Shown one piece after another: positions 25,524-34,852 of a DNA stretch of 64,000 bases. Origin of the DNA: an uncultured Desulfovibrio sp. Its GTDB lineage: Bacteria; Desulfobacterota; Desulfovibrionia; Desulfovibrionales; Desulfovibrionaceae. The stretch spans positions 124,001 through 188,000 of the forward strand of contig CAJUMQ010000002.1 in the NCBI GenBank assembly GCA_910587035.1, written 5' to 3'. The translations under genes and the position numbers were made by a program. Below the pieces are notes generated by a model. It saw nothing but the letters and a program-made list of their open reading frames with translations. It searched no databases and was not told where the DNA came from. How positions within the stretch are numbered: position 1 is the first letter of the stretch; each line of letters begins with the position of its first letter.

Positions 25524-25698
25524 TCTGATTGGATTTTAGCAACAATTTATGACAGGACCATATTGACATCCGCCCTGTTTTTTAGAATTTTTTTATATTT
25601 CCCCCCGCCGGGCTGACGGCGCAGGGCATATCATGTAATGGCGCTTGACAGGGAGCCTGCAAAAATACAATCTTTCCTCCAAGCAACAAGGAGACAGC

Positions 25699-26919
25699 AT
25701 GAGCCAGCAAAAGGGCCACGATGGCAAGCCGGACAGCAACGGTTTTTATGGTGAATACGGCGGCAGTTTTGTGCCGGAGCCTCTCAGGGCGAGACTGGAT
25801 GAACTGGCGGCAGCCTTTGAGGACGCCATTGCCGACGAAAGCTTCAAAAGGGAGCTGGGCTACCTCAATGCACACTATGCGGGCAGGCCAAGCCCTGTTT
25901 TTCACTGCAAAAATCTGGATACAAAACTTGGCGGCGCGCAGATCTGGCTGAAGCGCGAGGATCTCAACCATCTTGGCGCCCACAAGATCAACAACACCCT
26001 TGGACAATGCCTGCTTGCCAGGCGCATGGGCAAAACCCGCGTCGTCGCCGAGACCGGCGCCGGCCAGCATGGGGTTGCGGCAGCAGCAAGCGCGGCGTTG
26101 CTGGGCCTTGAGTGCACTGTGTATATGGGCGAGCTGGACATGGCCAGGCAGCATCTCAATGTCATCCGCATGCAAATGCTTGGCGCCAGGGTTGTCTGCG
26201 CCAAAAGCGGCCAGAAGACCCTGAAGGAGGCTGTTGACGAAGCCATTGCCGCCTGGGTTGCCGATGACAGCATTTTTTATGTGCTTGGCTCCGCTGTGGG
26301 GCCTCACCCCTACCCGTACATGGTGCGCTATTTCCAGAGCATAATCGGACGCGAGGCCAGGGAGCAGATGCTGGCCGAGCTTTCGCGCCTGCCGGACATC
26401 TGCATGGCCTGTGTAGGTGGCGGCTCCAATGCCATCGGCATCTTTGCCGGTTTCATGGATGACCCGCAGGTGCGGCTTATTGGCGTAGAGCCAGGCGGCA
26501 GGGGCAACGGCTATGGCCAGCACGCGGCCTCGCTCTGCCTTGGGGAGCCAGGCATCCTGCATGGTTTCAATTCCTATATGATAAAGAATGAATCCGGTGA
26601 GGCTGGCGAGGTGTATTCCATATCCGCCGGTCTTGACTATCCCTCAGTTGGGCCGGAACATGCAAAACTGAAGGACTGCGGCCGCGCGGAATACGTGAGA
26701 GTGACGGATGAGGAAGCGTTGAAGGCCTTTTTTGAGCTTTCCCGGCATGAAGGCATCCTGCCGGCGCTGGAATCCTCCCATGCCCTGGCCCAGGCCATAA
26801 AGATGGCTCCAGCAATGGCAAGGGACAAGGTCATTCTTGTCAATCTCTCCGGTCGTGGCGACAAGGATGTGCAGCAGGTGGCGGATCTTGTGAGCTCGGG
26901 CAAGATCAAAAAGGCCTGA
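25699..26919 (+). CDS. trpB: Tryptophan synthase beta chain (solitary copy)
   Basis: A 406-residue PLP enzyme. The PLP lysine lies in NHLGAHKINN (about residue 98), close to the usual NHTGAHKINN; other marks are ETGAGQHG, the phosphate loop VGGGSNAIG, and LVNLSGRGDKD at the end. It joins indole and L-serine to make tryptophan. AAGGAG sits before the ATG at 25699. No trpA or other trp gene is near, so it is either a second copy that salvages indole or the only beta chain placed outside the operon. With an indolepyruvate oxidoreductase subunit 5 kb away, indole handling is possible (speculative). Confidence 0.92.
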   Translation: MSQQKGHDGKPDSNGFYGEYGGSFVPEPLRARLDELAAAFEDAIADESFKRELGYLNAHYAGRPSPVFHCKNLDTKLGGAQIWLKREDLNHLGAHKINNTLGQCLLARRMGKTRVVAETGAGQHGVAAAASAALLGLECTVYMGELDMARQHLNVIRMQMLGARVVCAKSGQKTLKEAVDEAIAAWVADDSIFYVLGSAVGPHPYPYMVRYFQSIIGREAREQMLAELSRLPDICMACVGGGSNAIGIFAGFMDDPQVRLIGVEPGGRGNGYGQHAASLCLGEPGILHGFNSYMIKNESGEAGEVYSISAGLDYPSVGPEHAKLKDCGRAEYVRVTDEEALKAFFELSRHEGILPALESSHALAQAIKMAPAMARDKVILVNLSGRGDKDVQQVADLVSSGKIKKA

Positions 26920-26941
26920 TCACTACAGTCTGCTGAATTAA

Positions 26942-26988
26942 GGCGGGAGTCAGCCGGAGCTATCCCGTGATTCCCGCCGCCAGTTTTT
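26942..26988 (+). terminator. Rho-independent terminator of trpB
   Basis: GGCGGGAGTCA (26942-26952) pairs with TGATTCCCGCC (26968-26978) over 11 positions with one G-T, followed by TTTTT at 26984-26988. It also separates trpB from the convergent lepA. Confidence 0.75.
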
Positions 26989-26999
26989 CCGCTTCCCTT

Positions 27000-28805
27000 T
27001 TATTCATCACCTATTTTCAGGGCTGCCAGAAAAGCCTCCTGAGGCAGCTCGACATTGCCCATTTTCTTCATTCTTTTCTTGCCTTCCTTCTGTTTTTCCA
27101 GCAACTTGCGCTTGCGGGTTATATCGCCGCCATAGCATTTTGCCGTAACATCCTTGCGAAAGGCGGAGACCGTCTCCCTGGCGATGATCTTCTGGCCGAT
27201 GGCTGCCTGGATGGCTATCTGGAAAAGCTGGCGGGGAATTGTCCGCTTGAGTTTCAGTGCCAGCGCCCTGCCATAGGTGTAGGCCTTGTCCCGATGGACT
27301 ATGACTGAGAGAGCATCGACTATCTCGCCATTTATCATTATGTCCAGACGCACAAGATCCGACTCCCTGTAATCCAGGGGCCGATAGTCCATGGAGGCAT
27401 AACCGCGGGTGGAGGATTTGAGCCTGTCAAAAAAATCGTAAACTATCTCGGCAAAGGGCAGCTCATAGCTTGCCACGACCCTGTTGGCCGTAAGGTACTT
27501 GAGATTTTTCTGTATCCCCCTTTTCTCCTCGCACAATTTCATCACATTGCCGACATATTCCGGCGGCATGTGTATATCCATGCTGACATATGGCTCGGAC
27601 ATGCTCTTGACCCTGCTCATGTCCGGCATGCGGCTTGGGTTGTCGATATCCAGCACATTGCCGTCAGTTGTCTCCACCTTATATATCACAGAGGGGGAGG
27701 AGGCTATGAGATTGACCTGAAATTCCCGTTCCAGCCGCTCCTGTATGATCTCCATATGCAGAAGACCAAGAAAGCCGCAGCGAAAGCCAAAACCCAGTGC
27801 CTGGGATGTTTCCGGCTCATAAGAAAGCGCGGAATCATTGAGCTGCAATTTTTGCAGGGCATTCTTGAGATTTTCATAGTCAGCGGATTCGGAGGGATAA
27901 AGGCCGCAAAACACCATGGGCTTCACTTCGCTGAAACCGGCCACAGGCTCGCTGGCCGGCCTGCTGACGCCGGTAATAGTGTCGCCCACCCGCGCATGGC
28001 CAATTTCCTTGATGGATCCACACAAAAAGCCCACTTCCCCTGCGCCGAGACTTTCCACATCCACAGCTTCCGGTGAGAAAACCCCCAGCCTCAGAACTTC
28101 ATACTCCCGGCCAGTGCTCATAAGGCGTATTTTATCACCAATGCTGATTTTGCCGTCCACCACCCTGAACAGGGTTACAACGCCCTGATAGCTGTCATAC
28201 CAGGAATCAAAAATCAGGGCCTTAAGCGGTTTGTCAGGGTCTCCGTTTGGCGGCGGCAGGCGCTGCACTATGGCTTCCAGCACTTCATCCACTCCCTGCC
28301 CGCTTTTTGCGGAGATTGGCAAGGCCTGGGAACAGTCCAGGCCTATGCCCTCTTCAATCTCCTGCCTGACAGCTTCAACATCCGCCCCAGGCAAGTCAAT
28401 CTTGTTCAGAACAGGTATGATCTCATGATCATTCTCAAGGGCGAGATAGACATTGGCTATGGTTTGCGCCTCCACTCCCTGGGAGGCGTCCACTACCAGG
28501 AGAGCGCCCTCACAGGCAGCGAGGGAACGGGAAACCTCATAATTGAAATCAACATGTCCAGGGGTGTCTATAAGATTGAGCTCATATTCCTGGCCGTCCC
28601 TGGCCTTATAGGGGATACGCACAGTCTGGGCCTTGATGGTTATGCCACGCTCCCGCTCCAGATCCATCCGGTCCAGATACTGCTGCCTGGCTTCCCTTGC
28701 GCTCACCATGCCAGTCAATTCGAGAATGCGGTCGGCCAGGGTGGATTTGCCGTGGTCTATATGCGCGATTATGCAAAAATTTCTGATGCGTTCCTGCGGT
28801 ATCAT
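27000..28805 (-). CDS. lepA: Elongation factor 4 (LepA)
   Basis: A 601-residue translational GTPase that acts on stalled ribosomes and in ribosome assembly. The G-domain motifs are AHIDHGKST (P-loop), DTPGHVDF and NKIDLPGA; the C-terminal domain specific to LepA holds CYGGDITRKRKLLEKQKEGKKRMK. I start at the ATG at 28805 (MIPQERIRNF), with a GAAGAAAG stretch upstream and the normal short lead before IRNF; a GTG four codons earlier is a weaker choice. Length matches the family. Confidence 0.96.
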   Translation of the reverse strand: MIPQERIRNFCIIAHIDHGKSTLADRILELTGMVSAREARQQYLDRMDLERERGITIKAQTVRIPYKARDGQEYELNLIDTPGHVDFNYEVSRSLAACEGALLVVDASQGVEAQTIANVYLALENDHEIIPVLNKIDLPGADVEAVRQEIEEGIGLDCSQALPISAKSGQGVDEVLEAIVQRLPPPNGDPDKPLKALIFDSWYDSYQGVVTLFRVVDGKISIGDKIRLMSTGREYEVLRLGVFSPEAVDVESLGAGEVGFLCGSIKEIGHARVGDTITGVSRPASEPVAGFSEVKPMVFCGLYPSESADYENLKNALQKLQLNDSALSYEPETSQALGFGFRCGFLGLLHMEIIQERLEREFQVNLIASSPSVIYKVETTDGNVLDIDNPSRMPDMSRVKSMSEPYVSMDIHMPPEYVGNVMKLCEEKRGIQKNLKYLTANRVVASYELPFAEIVYDFFDRLKSSTRGYASMDYRPLDYRESDLVRLDIMINGEIVDALSVIVHRDKAYTYGRALALKLKRTIPRQLFQIAIQAAIGQKIIARETVSAFRKDVTAKCYGGDITRKRKLLEKQKEGKKRMKKMGNVELPQEAFLAALKIGDE

Positions 28806-29074
28806 GTCTTTCTTCACCAGTTTTTATTATGCTGACGCCATGCCGCGAATTCCTGCGGCGGCTGTCAGCCCGATACGGCCTGACAGCGGTGCCGGGTACG
28901 CTTTTCTACATGTCCCAAAGCCTTGCGTCAAACTGGAACCAGCCATGCTGGAGTAAAAAATGTTTGCTATATTTTTCTGCATGGGTTAAACAAGCTGCTG
29001 TATGCTGGCTTGTATTGCGCATTAAATAAAAGCCATAATTCGGACTACTATTATTTTTTAGTAAGGAAATTTGC

Positions 29075-31645
29075 ATGAAAGCACAAGTCTCCTGGAAAAT
29101 ATTTCCATATATTTTGCTTGTGGCTTATGTTTTATTCGTAACATATGGATTTTATAATTTTAATTACAGACTCAACTTTCTTATAAATCATCCTGTGCAC
29201 GTGTTGCAATATGCCAGGGATATAAAAACCAGGCTTGGCGAAATGCAGATATCCTTGCCAAGCCTGATGACAAGGCCAGAACTTACATATGATGACATTA
29301 CAAAAATACTTGAAACTCAGGAGGCCATGCAAAATGCTTCGTTTTTAGCTATTAAAAAAATATTTAAAGGCAAGCCAGAGCTTTTAACTCAGCTGGAAGA
29401 TGCCTTTAAGGATATTCGCAGCGTCAGACGCTCGGCCGCAAAACAGCTTTTGGGAAATAATAGTTATGAAAAATCAATAGATTTATATACCAATATCGTG
29501 GAACCAAAAGTCCATGCTGTTGACAAGGCTATCAGTGCTATTATAAATTCTGCACAGAATATATTGGAAACACAGAGAAAAGCCACAGAAAAAGATGTTA
29601 TTATAAATCTTTTAATTACAATAGTTTTTGGCCTTATTATTGCTCTTTCATTTTTCATAGTCAACAGACAGGACAAAGCCAAAACCAGAATGCTTGAAGA
29701 CAGGGAACGGCTATTCAATCAGCTCTCCCAGAATGTTGATGAAATTTTTATAATCGCAACAAATGCCCATGTCTTTAATTATGTAACTACCAACAGCAAG
29801 AGGATCATAAATCTGGATGCCAGTGCAATACTGGCCAATACGGATCTCTTTTTCGAGTTTCTGCCCATCGATGACGCCAAATGGCTCAGGCAGATTCTTG
29901 GCTCGCCTTCAGCCAAGGACTCCTCAAATGAGCACGACGTAATCATGGAGAGCGGCAATCGCGTGTTCAAGCTCTGTGTCTATCCCACCATAACAGGCAA
30001 TAACACCATCATTTCCCTTCAGGATCGCACAAACGAATTCCGCTCCCAGCAGGCCCTGAGCGACGCCCTGGAAAATGCCCACGCCGCAAGCGTGGCCAAA
30101 AGCAGTTTCCTTTCGCACATGTCCCATGAGATACGCACCCCCATGAATGCCATCATCGGCATGACCACCATCGCGCTCACACGCATCAATGATATCGCGA
30201 GGGTTGAGGATTGCCTGGGCAAGATTGCCGAATCCTCCAGACATCTGCTCAGGCTGATCAACGATGTCCTGGATATGTCAAAAATCGAGAATGGCAAGCT
30301 CTCCATAACCCATGAGCCATTCAGCCTTCCTGACAACATAAGAAACATCAACGATCTCGTCCGGCCACAGGCCGAAGCCAAAAACATCGATTTTGAGATA
30401 TACCAGGAGAATGTTGAGGAGGATGAACTCACCGGCGATCCTCTTCGCCTCAATCAGATTTTGATCAACATCCTTTCCAATGCCCTGAAATTCACCCCTC
30501 CTGGCGGCATGATAACCCTGAAGATCCGCCAGCTATCCAAAAAGCGCAACAATCTGCGCATGGCCTTTGTCATCACGGATACAGGCATCGGCATGTCCCA
30601 GGAGTTCATGGATCGGCTGTACAAGCCCTTTGAGCAGGCCACGGCCACCACCACAGCCAAATATGGCGGCACCGGTCTTGGAATGTCAATCACATTCAAC
30701 CTTGTCATGCTCATGGGTGGCACCATAAATGTGGAATCCAAGGAAGGGCACGGCACAACCTTCACCGTTGAGCTGCCATTTGGCTATAACGAAAAATCCG
30801 GGGAACATGCGGCCACGTTGCCACGCCTGAAAGTTCTGGTGGTGGATGATGATCATGGCACCTGCGAGCATGCGACACTTCTGCTGGAGCGCATGGGCCT
30901 TTCTGTACGCTGGTGCACAAGTGGCCAGGAGGCCGTGGAGCTGGTGCGCGAGGCGCACGAGGCAGCTGCCGGTTTTGACGTCTGTTTTATTGACTGGAAA
31001 ATGCCTGGCATGGATGGCGCTGAAACCGCAAGGCGTATCCGCGAGGTGGCACATGACGATCTTCTCATCATCATAATCAGCGCCTATGACTGGAGCCCGA
31101 TTGAGGCGACAGCCAGAAAGGCTGGTGTAAATGATTTTGTCGCCAAGCCCTTTTTTGCCTCCACTCTGCACAATGTGCTGCTCTCGGCCACGCAGCGCAT
31201 AAGCATGGCCGGAGGTGGGGATGTTGGGGTTCCCGACAGGTTTGACTTCTCCGGCAAACGCATTCTGCTGGTTGAGGACAATGAATTTAATCGCGAAATA
31301 GCCCAGGAATTTCTGGATATGGTCAATGCCACCGTTGAAACTGCCGAAAATGGCCAGCTTGCGGTGGACAAGTTCCGCGCCTCTGAGCCTGGCTACTATG
31401 ATCTCATTCTCATGGATGTGCAGATGCCTGTGATGGATGGCTATGAGGCCACAAGAACCATACGCCGCTGCGGCCACCCGGATGCCACAAAGGTGCATAT
31501 TCTGGCCATGACAGCCAATGCCTTCAGCGAGGATGTGGCCAACGCCATATCTGCCGGCATGAACGGGCATATTGCCAAGCCAATAGATGTAAAAGATCTC
31601 TACAGACTGCTAAAAATCCATCTTGCCCCGGGCGCAAAGGCCTAA
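29075..31645 (+). CDS. Hybrid sensor histidine kinase with two receiver domains
   Basis: An 856-residue membrane kinase. It has a membrane helix at about 8-28, an extracytoplasmic region of about 145 residues, a second helix (about 174-195), a PAS-like linker, the kinase box FLSHMSHEIRTPMNA (His near 351), an ATPase domain with GGTGLGMSI, and two receivers at about 585-705 (CFIDWKMPGMDG) and 728-850 (ILMDVQMPVMDG). There is no C-terminal HPt domain, so a separate phosphotransfer protein is expected. AAGGAA precedes the ATG. The first 720 bases or so are clearly AT-rich, with many ATA and TTA codons, while the kinase half has the usual composition. No partner regulator is adjacent. Confidence 0.9.
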   Translation: MKAQVSWKIFPYILLVAYVLFVTYGFYNFNYRLNFLINHPVHVLQYARDIKTRLGEMQISLPSLMTRPELTYDDITKILETQEAMQNASFLAIKKIFKGKPELLTQLEDAFKDIRSVRRSAAKQLLGNNSYEKSIDLYTNIVEPKVHAVDKAISAIINSAQNILETQRKATEKDVIINLLITIVFGLIIALSFFIVNRQDKAKTRMLEDRERLFNQLSQNVDEIFIIATNAHVFNYVTTNSKRIINLDASAILANTDLFFEFLPIDDAKWLRQILGSPSAKDSSNEHDVIMESGNRVFKLCVYPTITGNNTIISLQDRTNEFRSQQALSDALENAHAASVAKSSFLSHMSHEIRTPMNAIIGMTTIALTRINDIARVEDCLGKIAESSRHLLRLINDVLDMSKIENGKLSITHEPFSLPDNIRNINDLVRPQAEAKNIDFEIYQENVEEDELTGDPLRLNQILINILSNALKFTPPGGMITLKIRQLSKKRNNLRMAFVITDTGIGMSQEFMDRLYKPFEQATATTTAKYGGTGLGMSITFNLVMLMGGTINVESKEGHGTTFTVELPFGYNEKSGEHAATLPRLKVLVVDDDHGTCEHATLLLERMGLSVRWCTSGQEAVELVREAHEAAAGFDVCFIDWKMPGMDGAETARRIREVAHDDLLIIIISAYDWSPIEATARKAGVNDFVAKPFFASTLHNVLLSATQRISMAGGGDVGVPDRFDFSGKRILLVEDNEFNREIAQEFLDMVNATVETAENGQLAVDKFRASEPGYYDLILMDVQMPVMDGYEATRTIRRCGHPDATKVHILAMTANAFSEDVANAISAGMNGHIAKPIDVKDLYRLLKIHLAPGAKA

Positions 31646-31657
31646 AAAGAACAAGGC

Positions 31658-31694
31658 AAGGGGCGCGAAAACAATCCCGCGCCCCTTTCATTTT
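31658..31694 (+). terminator. Rho-independent terminator of the hybrid kinase gene
   Basis: A 10-bp perfect stem (AAGGGGCGCG / CGCGCCCCTT) with a 10-base loop starts 13 bases after the stop codon and is followed by TTTCATTTT. Confidence 0.8.
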
Positions 31695-31767
31695 GTCCCA
31701 ATATGATCTGGCGGCCCCTGCCGGTATTCCAGCGCCCCCAGAGTAGCCAGGGCGAATCTGGCCCAGG

Positions 31768-32118
31768 CTACAGGCCCAATGTCTTTTTAACAGCCACCAG
31801 GGAGAGCCGCCCCATGCCTTCCGGTATGCGGAAAACCTGCGTGGCAAACCGGTTCAGGGCATTATGGGCAAATGGCATATTGCTTTCAAATGCGCCTATG
31901 CGCACCTCGCTGCCATCATCGGCTATGCTGATATCATTGGCGCAGACCTCAATGGGCCTGTCCTCCAGGCCTTTGAGCTCAACGGTCAAAAAAAGCTTGC
32001 CGTCCTTGAAAAACAGCTCCCTTATAATGCCAATATCCCAAAATTGCGGATTCACCAGTTTCTCCTTGACGCCGCGCAGGGCCAGTGTGGCGGCCGCATC
32101 CCTTATTTTTCCAAACAT
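31768..32118 (-). CDS. Uncharacterised 116-residue protein coupled to iorA
   Basis: A small, soluble-looking protein with no signal peptide and a single cysteine. Its start codon overlaps the iorA stop by one base (TGATG), so it is translated with iorA. It is rich in beta-type stretches (GKLFLTVELKGL, EVRIGAFESNMP) and ends VAVKKTLGL. It is not the usual IorB partner, which would be about 190 residues and of the pyruvate-oxidoreductase gamma type. I do not recognise the family. Its position suggests a role in the same complex or in its assembly. Confidence 0.75.
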   Translation of the reverse strand: MFGKIRDAAATLALRGVKEKLVNPQFWDIGIIRELFFKDGKLFLTVELKGLEDRPIEVCANDISIADDGSEVRIGAFESNMPFAHNALNRFATQVFRIPEGMGRLSLVAVKKTLGL

Positions 32119-33992
32119 CAGCCAGCCTTGACCAGAGCTTTGGCGGCAAAGGCCCCTGGCGCTATCTGCAGACAGAGCATGCAGCCACTGCAGAGATTCT
32201 CATCCACGGAAAATTTGCCCTCAACCTTCATGAAAGCCGGGCAGGCCAGCTCCCTGAAACAGCGCTCAACCTCCTGGCCCTGTTCTTTCACCACGGCCAC
32301 TGTTTTTCTTTTTTTGCCAAGGGCCCGTCTGGCGTAGAGCATGCATGGCTCCTGGGCGAGGATGACACGCACACCCTTTTGATCCCGCATTTCCTCAAAG
32401 GCTGCCAGAAGAGCCTTGAGATTGCTGCCGCGTACAGCGGCAAATTGCGTTACACCAAGCCCGCGGACTATGTTTTCAATATCGAGATGCGTGGCATTTT
32501 CGCCCAGCTTTTCCTGCAACATCCCCGGATTTGGCTGATGGCCGGTCATGGCTGTGGTGCCATTGTCCAGAATTACCAGCAGCAGATCATGATTATTAAA
32601 AACAGCATTGGCCAGGCCGGTCATGCCCGAATGGAAGAAGGTGGAATCACCAATAAAGGCCACCACCCGGCCTCTTCCGCCTCTGGCAAAACCGGAGCCT
32701 GCAGAGACGGACGAGCCCATGCAGACCAGAAAATCGGCAGCCTTCAGCGGAGGAACAAGGCCCAGGGTATAGCAGCCAATATCGCTGGAATAAACAGCAT
32801 CATCGCCAAAAACCTTGCGGGCGGCATAATAGGCGCTCCTGTGCGCGCAACCTGGGCACAGATTGGGTGGTCTGCCTGGCAGATCCCTTGCCGGCAGGGC
32901 GTCTGGCACCGGATTCTCGCATCCCAGCCAGCGGGCAAGCCTGGCAGCCACAAGCCTTGTGGAATATTCCCCAAACTCTCCCAGCTCCCCATCCTTGCCT
33001 GCAATATCACACCCGGCGCCTGTCTTCTGGGCCAGAGCCCGGATATCGTTTTCCAGCAATGGCGCGCCTTCTTCCAGAACAAGAACTTTCTCGCAGCCAA
33101 GCAAAAAGTGCCCCAGCTTTTCCGCAGGCAGCGGCCATGTCATGCCCAGCTCAAAGACGGCCACATCCTTTGCGAAATCACAGGTCTCAAGAGCATCGGC
33201 CAGATAGGCCCTGGCAGGCCCGCTGGCCACTATTCCATAACGGGACTTGCCAGATTCAGGGCGTTTTATGGTATTAAAGGGACATTTCTCGGCTATTTCC
33301 GCCGCTTTTCGCAAATGTTCTGCAAGAGCCACATGGCGCTTTCTGGCAACAGCCGGCACCGGCACAAAACGCATTGGCGCGCGCGCAAAGTCCCTGGCTG
33401 GCGATTCCGCAATCCCGCCACATGTAACCGGCCCGCGCATGTGGCTAATGCGCGTTGTTGTGCGCAGCAGCACAGGCTGCTCCAGCCCTGCCGCCATGTC
33501 AAAGGCATATCTGGTCATGTCCAGAGCCTCCTGGGCGGAAACAGGCTCAAGACAGGGCAGCCCGGCAAAACGGGCATATTGCCTGTTGTCCTGCTCATTC
33601 TGGCTGGAATGGCAGCCGGGGTCATCAGCGCTCAACACCACCAGCCCGCCTGGCATGCCTATGTAGGCGGCAGTGAATAGTGGATCAGCGGCGACATTGA
33701 GGCCAACATGTTTCATGGCGACCATGCTGCGCGCGCCACTCAGGGCAGCGCCGCAGGCCACCTCCATGGCTACCTTTTCATTAACTGAGTATTCCACCAC
33801 GAATGTCCCGGACGTGGCCCCATTCCGGCATGCCCCGGCGGCTTCCACAAGTGCCTCAGCCACTTCGGAGGATGGCGTGCCCGGATAGCAGGCAAACATG
33901 CCCAGGCCGGCCTCCATGGCTCCTCTGGCAATGGCCTCATTGCCAAGCAGCAGAACCTTCTCTCCCGCCTTTGCTTCAGCCATGGCCGACAT
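32118..33992 (-). CDS. iorA: Indolepyruvate ferredoxin oxidoreductase alpha subunit, short C-terminus
   Basis: A 624-residue thiamine-diphosphate enzyme subunit. N-terminal part: LLGNEAIARGA...FACYPGTPSSEV and VEYSVNEKVAMEVA. Central: LCPGCAHRSAYYA and the ThDP motif MGSSVSAGSG...VAFIGDSTFFHSG...NNHDLLLVILDNGTTAMTG, each visible in part. It oxidises aryl pyruvates made from aromatic amino acids to aryl-acetyl-CoA, reducing ferredoxin. The C-terminus usually binds two [4Fe-4S] clusters; here only CSGCMLC and an earlier ACPAF remain, enough for one at most, and the fourth position after CMLC is APGAF rather than CP. No iorB gene is adjacent. GGGGGGAT precedes the ATG. Confidence 0.88.
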   Translation of the reverse strand: MSAMAEAKAGEKVLLLGNEAIARGAMEAGLGMFACYPGTPSSEVAEALVEAAGACRNGATSGTFVVEYSVNEKVAMEVACGAALSGARSMVAMKHVGLNVAADPLFTAAYIGMPGGLVVLSADDPGCHSSQNEQDNRQYARFAGLPCLEPVSAQEALDMTRYAFDMAAGLEQPVLLRTTTRISHMRGPVTCGGIAESPARDFARAPMRFVPVPAVARKRHVALAEHLRKAAEIAEKCPFNTIKRPESGKSRYGIVASGPARAYLADALETCDFAKDVAVFELGMTWPLPAEKLGHFLLGCEKVLVLEEGAPLLENDIRALAQKTGAGCDIAGKDGELGEFGEYSTRLVAARLARWLGCENPVPDALPARDLPGRPPNLCPGCAHRSAYYAARKVFGDDAVYSSDIGCYTLGLVPPLKAADFLVCMGSSVSAGSGFARGGRGRVVAFIGDSTFFHSGMTGLANAVFNNHDLLLVILDNGTTAMTGHQPNPGMLQEKLGENATHLDIENIVRGLGVTQFAAVRGSNLKALLAAFEEMRDQKGVRVILAQEPCMLYARRALGKKRKTVAVVKEQGQEVERCFRELACPAFMKVEGKFSVDENLCSGCMLCLQIAPGAFAAKALVKAG

Positions 33993-34714
33993 TATTTATC
34001 CCCCCCGCCGGATTCGGGCCTGTCTCCGGCCTTGTCCTTTTTCATATCTGCGGCGATTGCCTCGGCCCTGGCGCGAAAATAGGCGCTTTCCGGCGTCTTG
34101 ATCTCATTGGCCAGAGCTTCATAGGTCTTGATGGCCAGTTCCGGCTTGCCCGCATGGGCGGCAGCCTCGGCAAGCATCTGCCTGAGCTGGGGGGACCTTG
34201 CAGCCTGTGGCAGTTTTGCCTCCAGCTCCTGCAAAAGAGCGAGCGCCTGGACATATTCCCCCTGCATAAGCAGGCTGCCCACGCTGCCCAGCGCAGCAGT
34301 GAGGCCCAGGGGGCCATCTCCATCCAGTTTCGCGGCCCTGGCATAGGCATCGGCTGCCAGAATGGGATTGCCATTTTCCTGGGCTGCCTGGCCAAGACTC
34401 ATGAAGATGAAGAGTTTAGTGCTATCAGGCGCATTTTCCGCGAGTTTGGCCAGAGCTGTCTCCCTATCCGCGCCCTTCAATTCCATATTGATCTTCGCGA
34501 GCTCCTCGCGGGTTTCCTTCAATCTCCCCTTATGATACCAGTTCCATATGGCCATGCCACCCAGCACAAGCAACAGCAGCAGGACAATGCCCGCGATAAA
34601 ACCGGCATGTCTGGTTATGAATTGCAATAGTGGCGCGTTCTCCGCGCTTACTTCATTCTGGATTCCATCCAGCAGACCCGGGCTTGCCTTGCCTTGATTA
34701 TTTTGCTGATTCAT
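33992..34714 (-). CDS. Membrane-anchored TPR protein, YfgM-like
   Basis: A 240-residue protein with one membrane helix near residues 38-58 (GIVLLLLLVLGGMAIW) and a periplasmic region of helical TPR-like repeats (SLGQAAQENGNPILAADAYARAA; AEAAAHAGKPELAIKTYEALA). The tail is charged. This is the layout of YfgM-type ancillary proteins, which help secreted proteins fold, but the similarity is in design only. Its stop overlaps the iorA start (TAATG) and AAGGAG precedes its own ATG, so it heads a three-gene operon with iorA and the 116-residue gene. Confidence 0.8.
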   Translation of the reverse strand: MNQQNNQGKASPGLLDGIQNEVSAENAPLLQFITRHAGFIAGIVLLLLLVLGGMAIWNWYHKGRLKETREELAKINMELKGADRETALAKLAENAPDSTKLFIFMSLGQAAQENGNPILAADAYARAAKLDGDGPLGLTAALGSVGSLLMQGEYVQALALLQELEAKLPQAARSPQLRQMLAEAAAHAGKPELAIKTYEALANEIKTPESAYFRARAEAIAADMKKDKAGDRPESGGGDK

Positions 34715-34852
34715 GTATCAAGACTCCTTGGGGATAAAAACACGTTAAAAAATTCCTGCAGCCCTCTATGCGGGTGGGCATTTGGCTGCCTCTGTAATAG
34801 GTCATAAATCAAGCGCCTGTCAAAATATAAAAATACCCTTGCGGAGGGGATA

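Noticed and set aside
28829..29029. 66-codon frame between lepA and the hybrid kinase
   Set aside because: No ribosome site and no protein-like composition; the region also holds a hairpin (about 28861-28887), more likely in the lepA leader.
32118..32230. Frameshift explaining the short ferredoxin tail of iorA
   Set aside because: The sequence after the stop in other frames encodes the next gene and contains no second cysteine cluster, so the tail is truly short.
32085..33680. 531-codon plus-strand frame opposite iorA
   Set aside because: Antisense shadow; iorA has clear ThDP-enzyme motifs and coupled neighbours.
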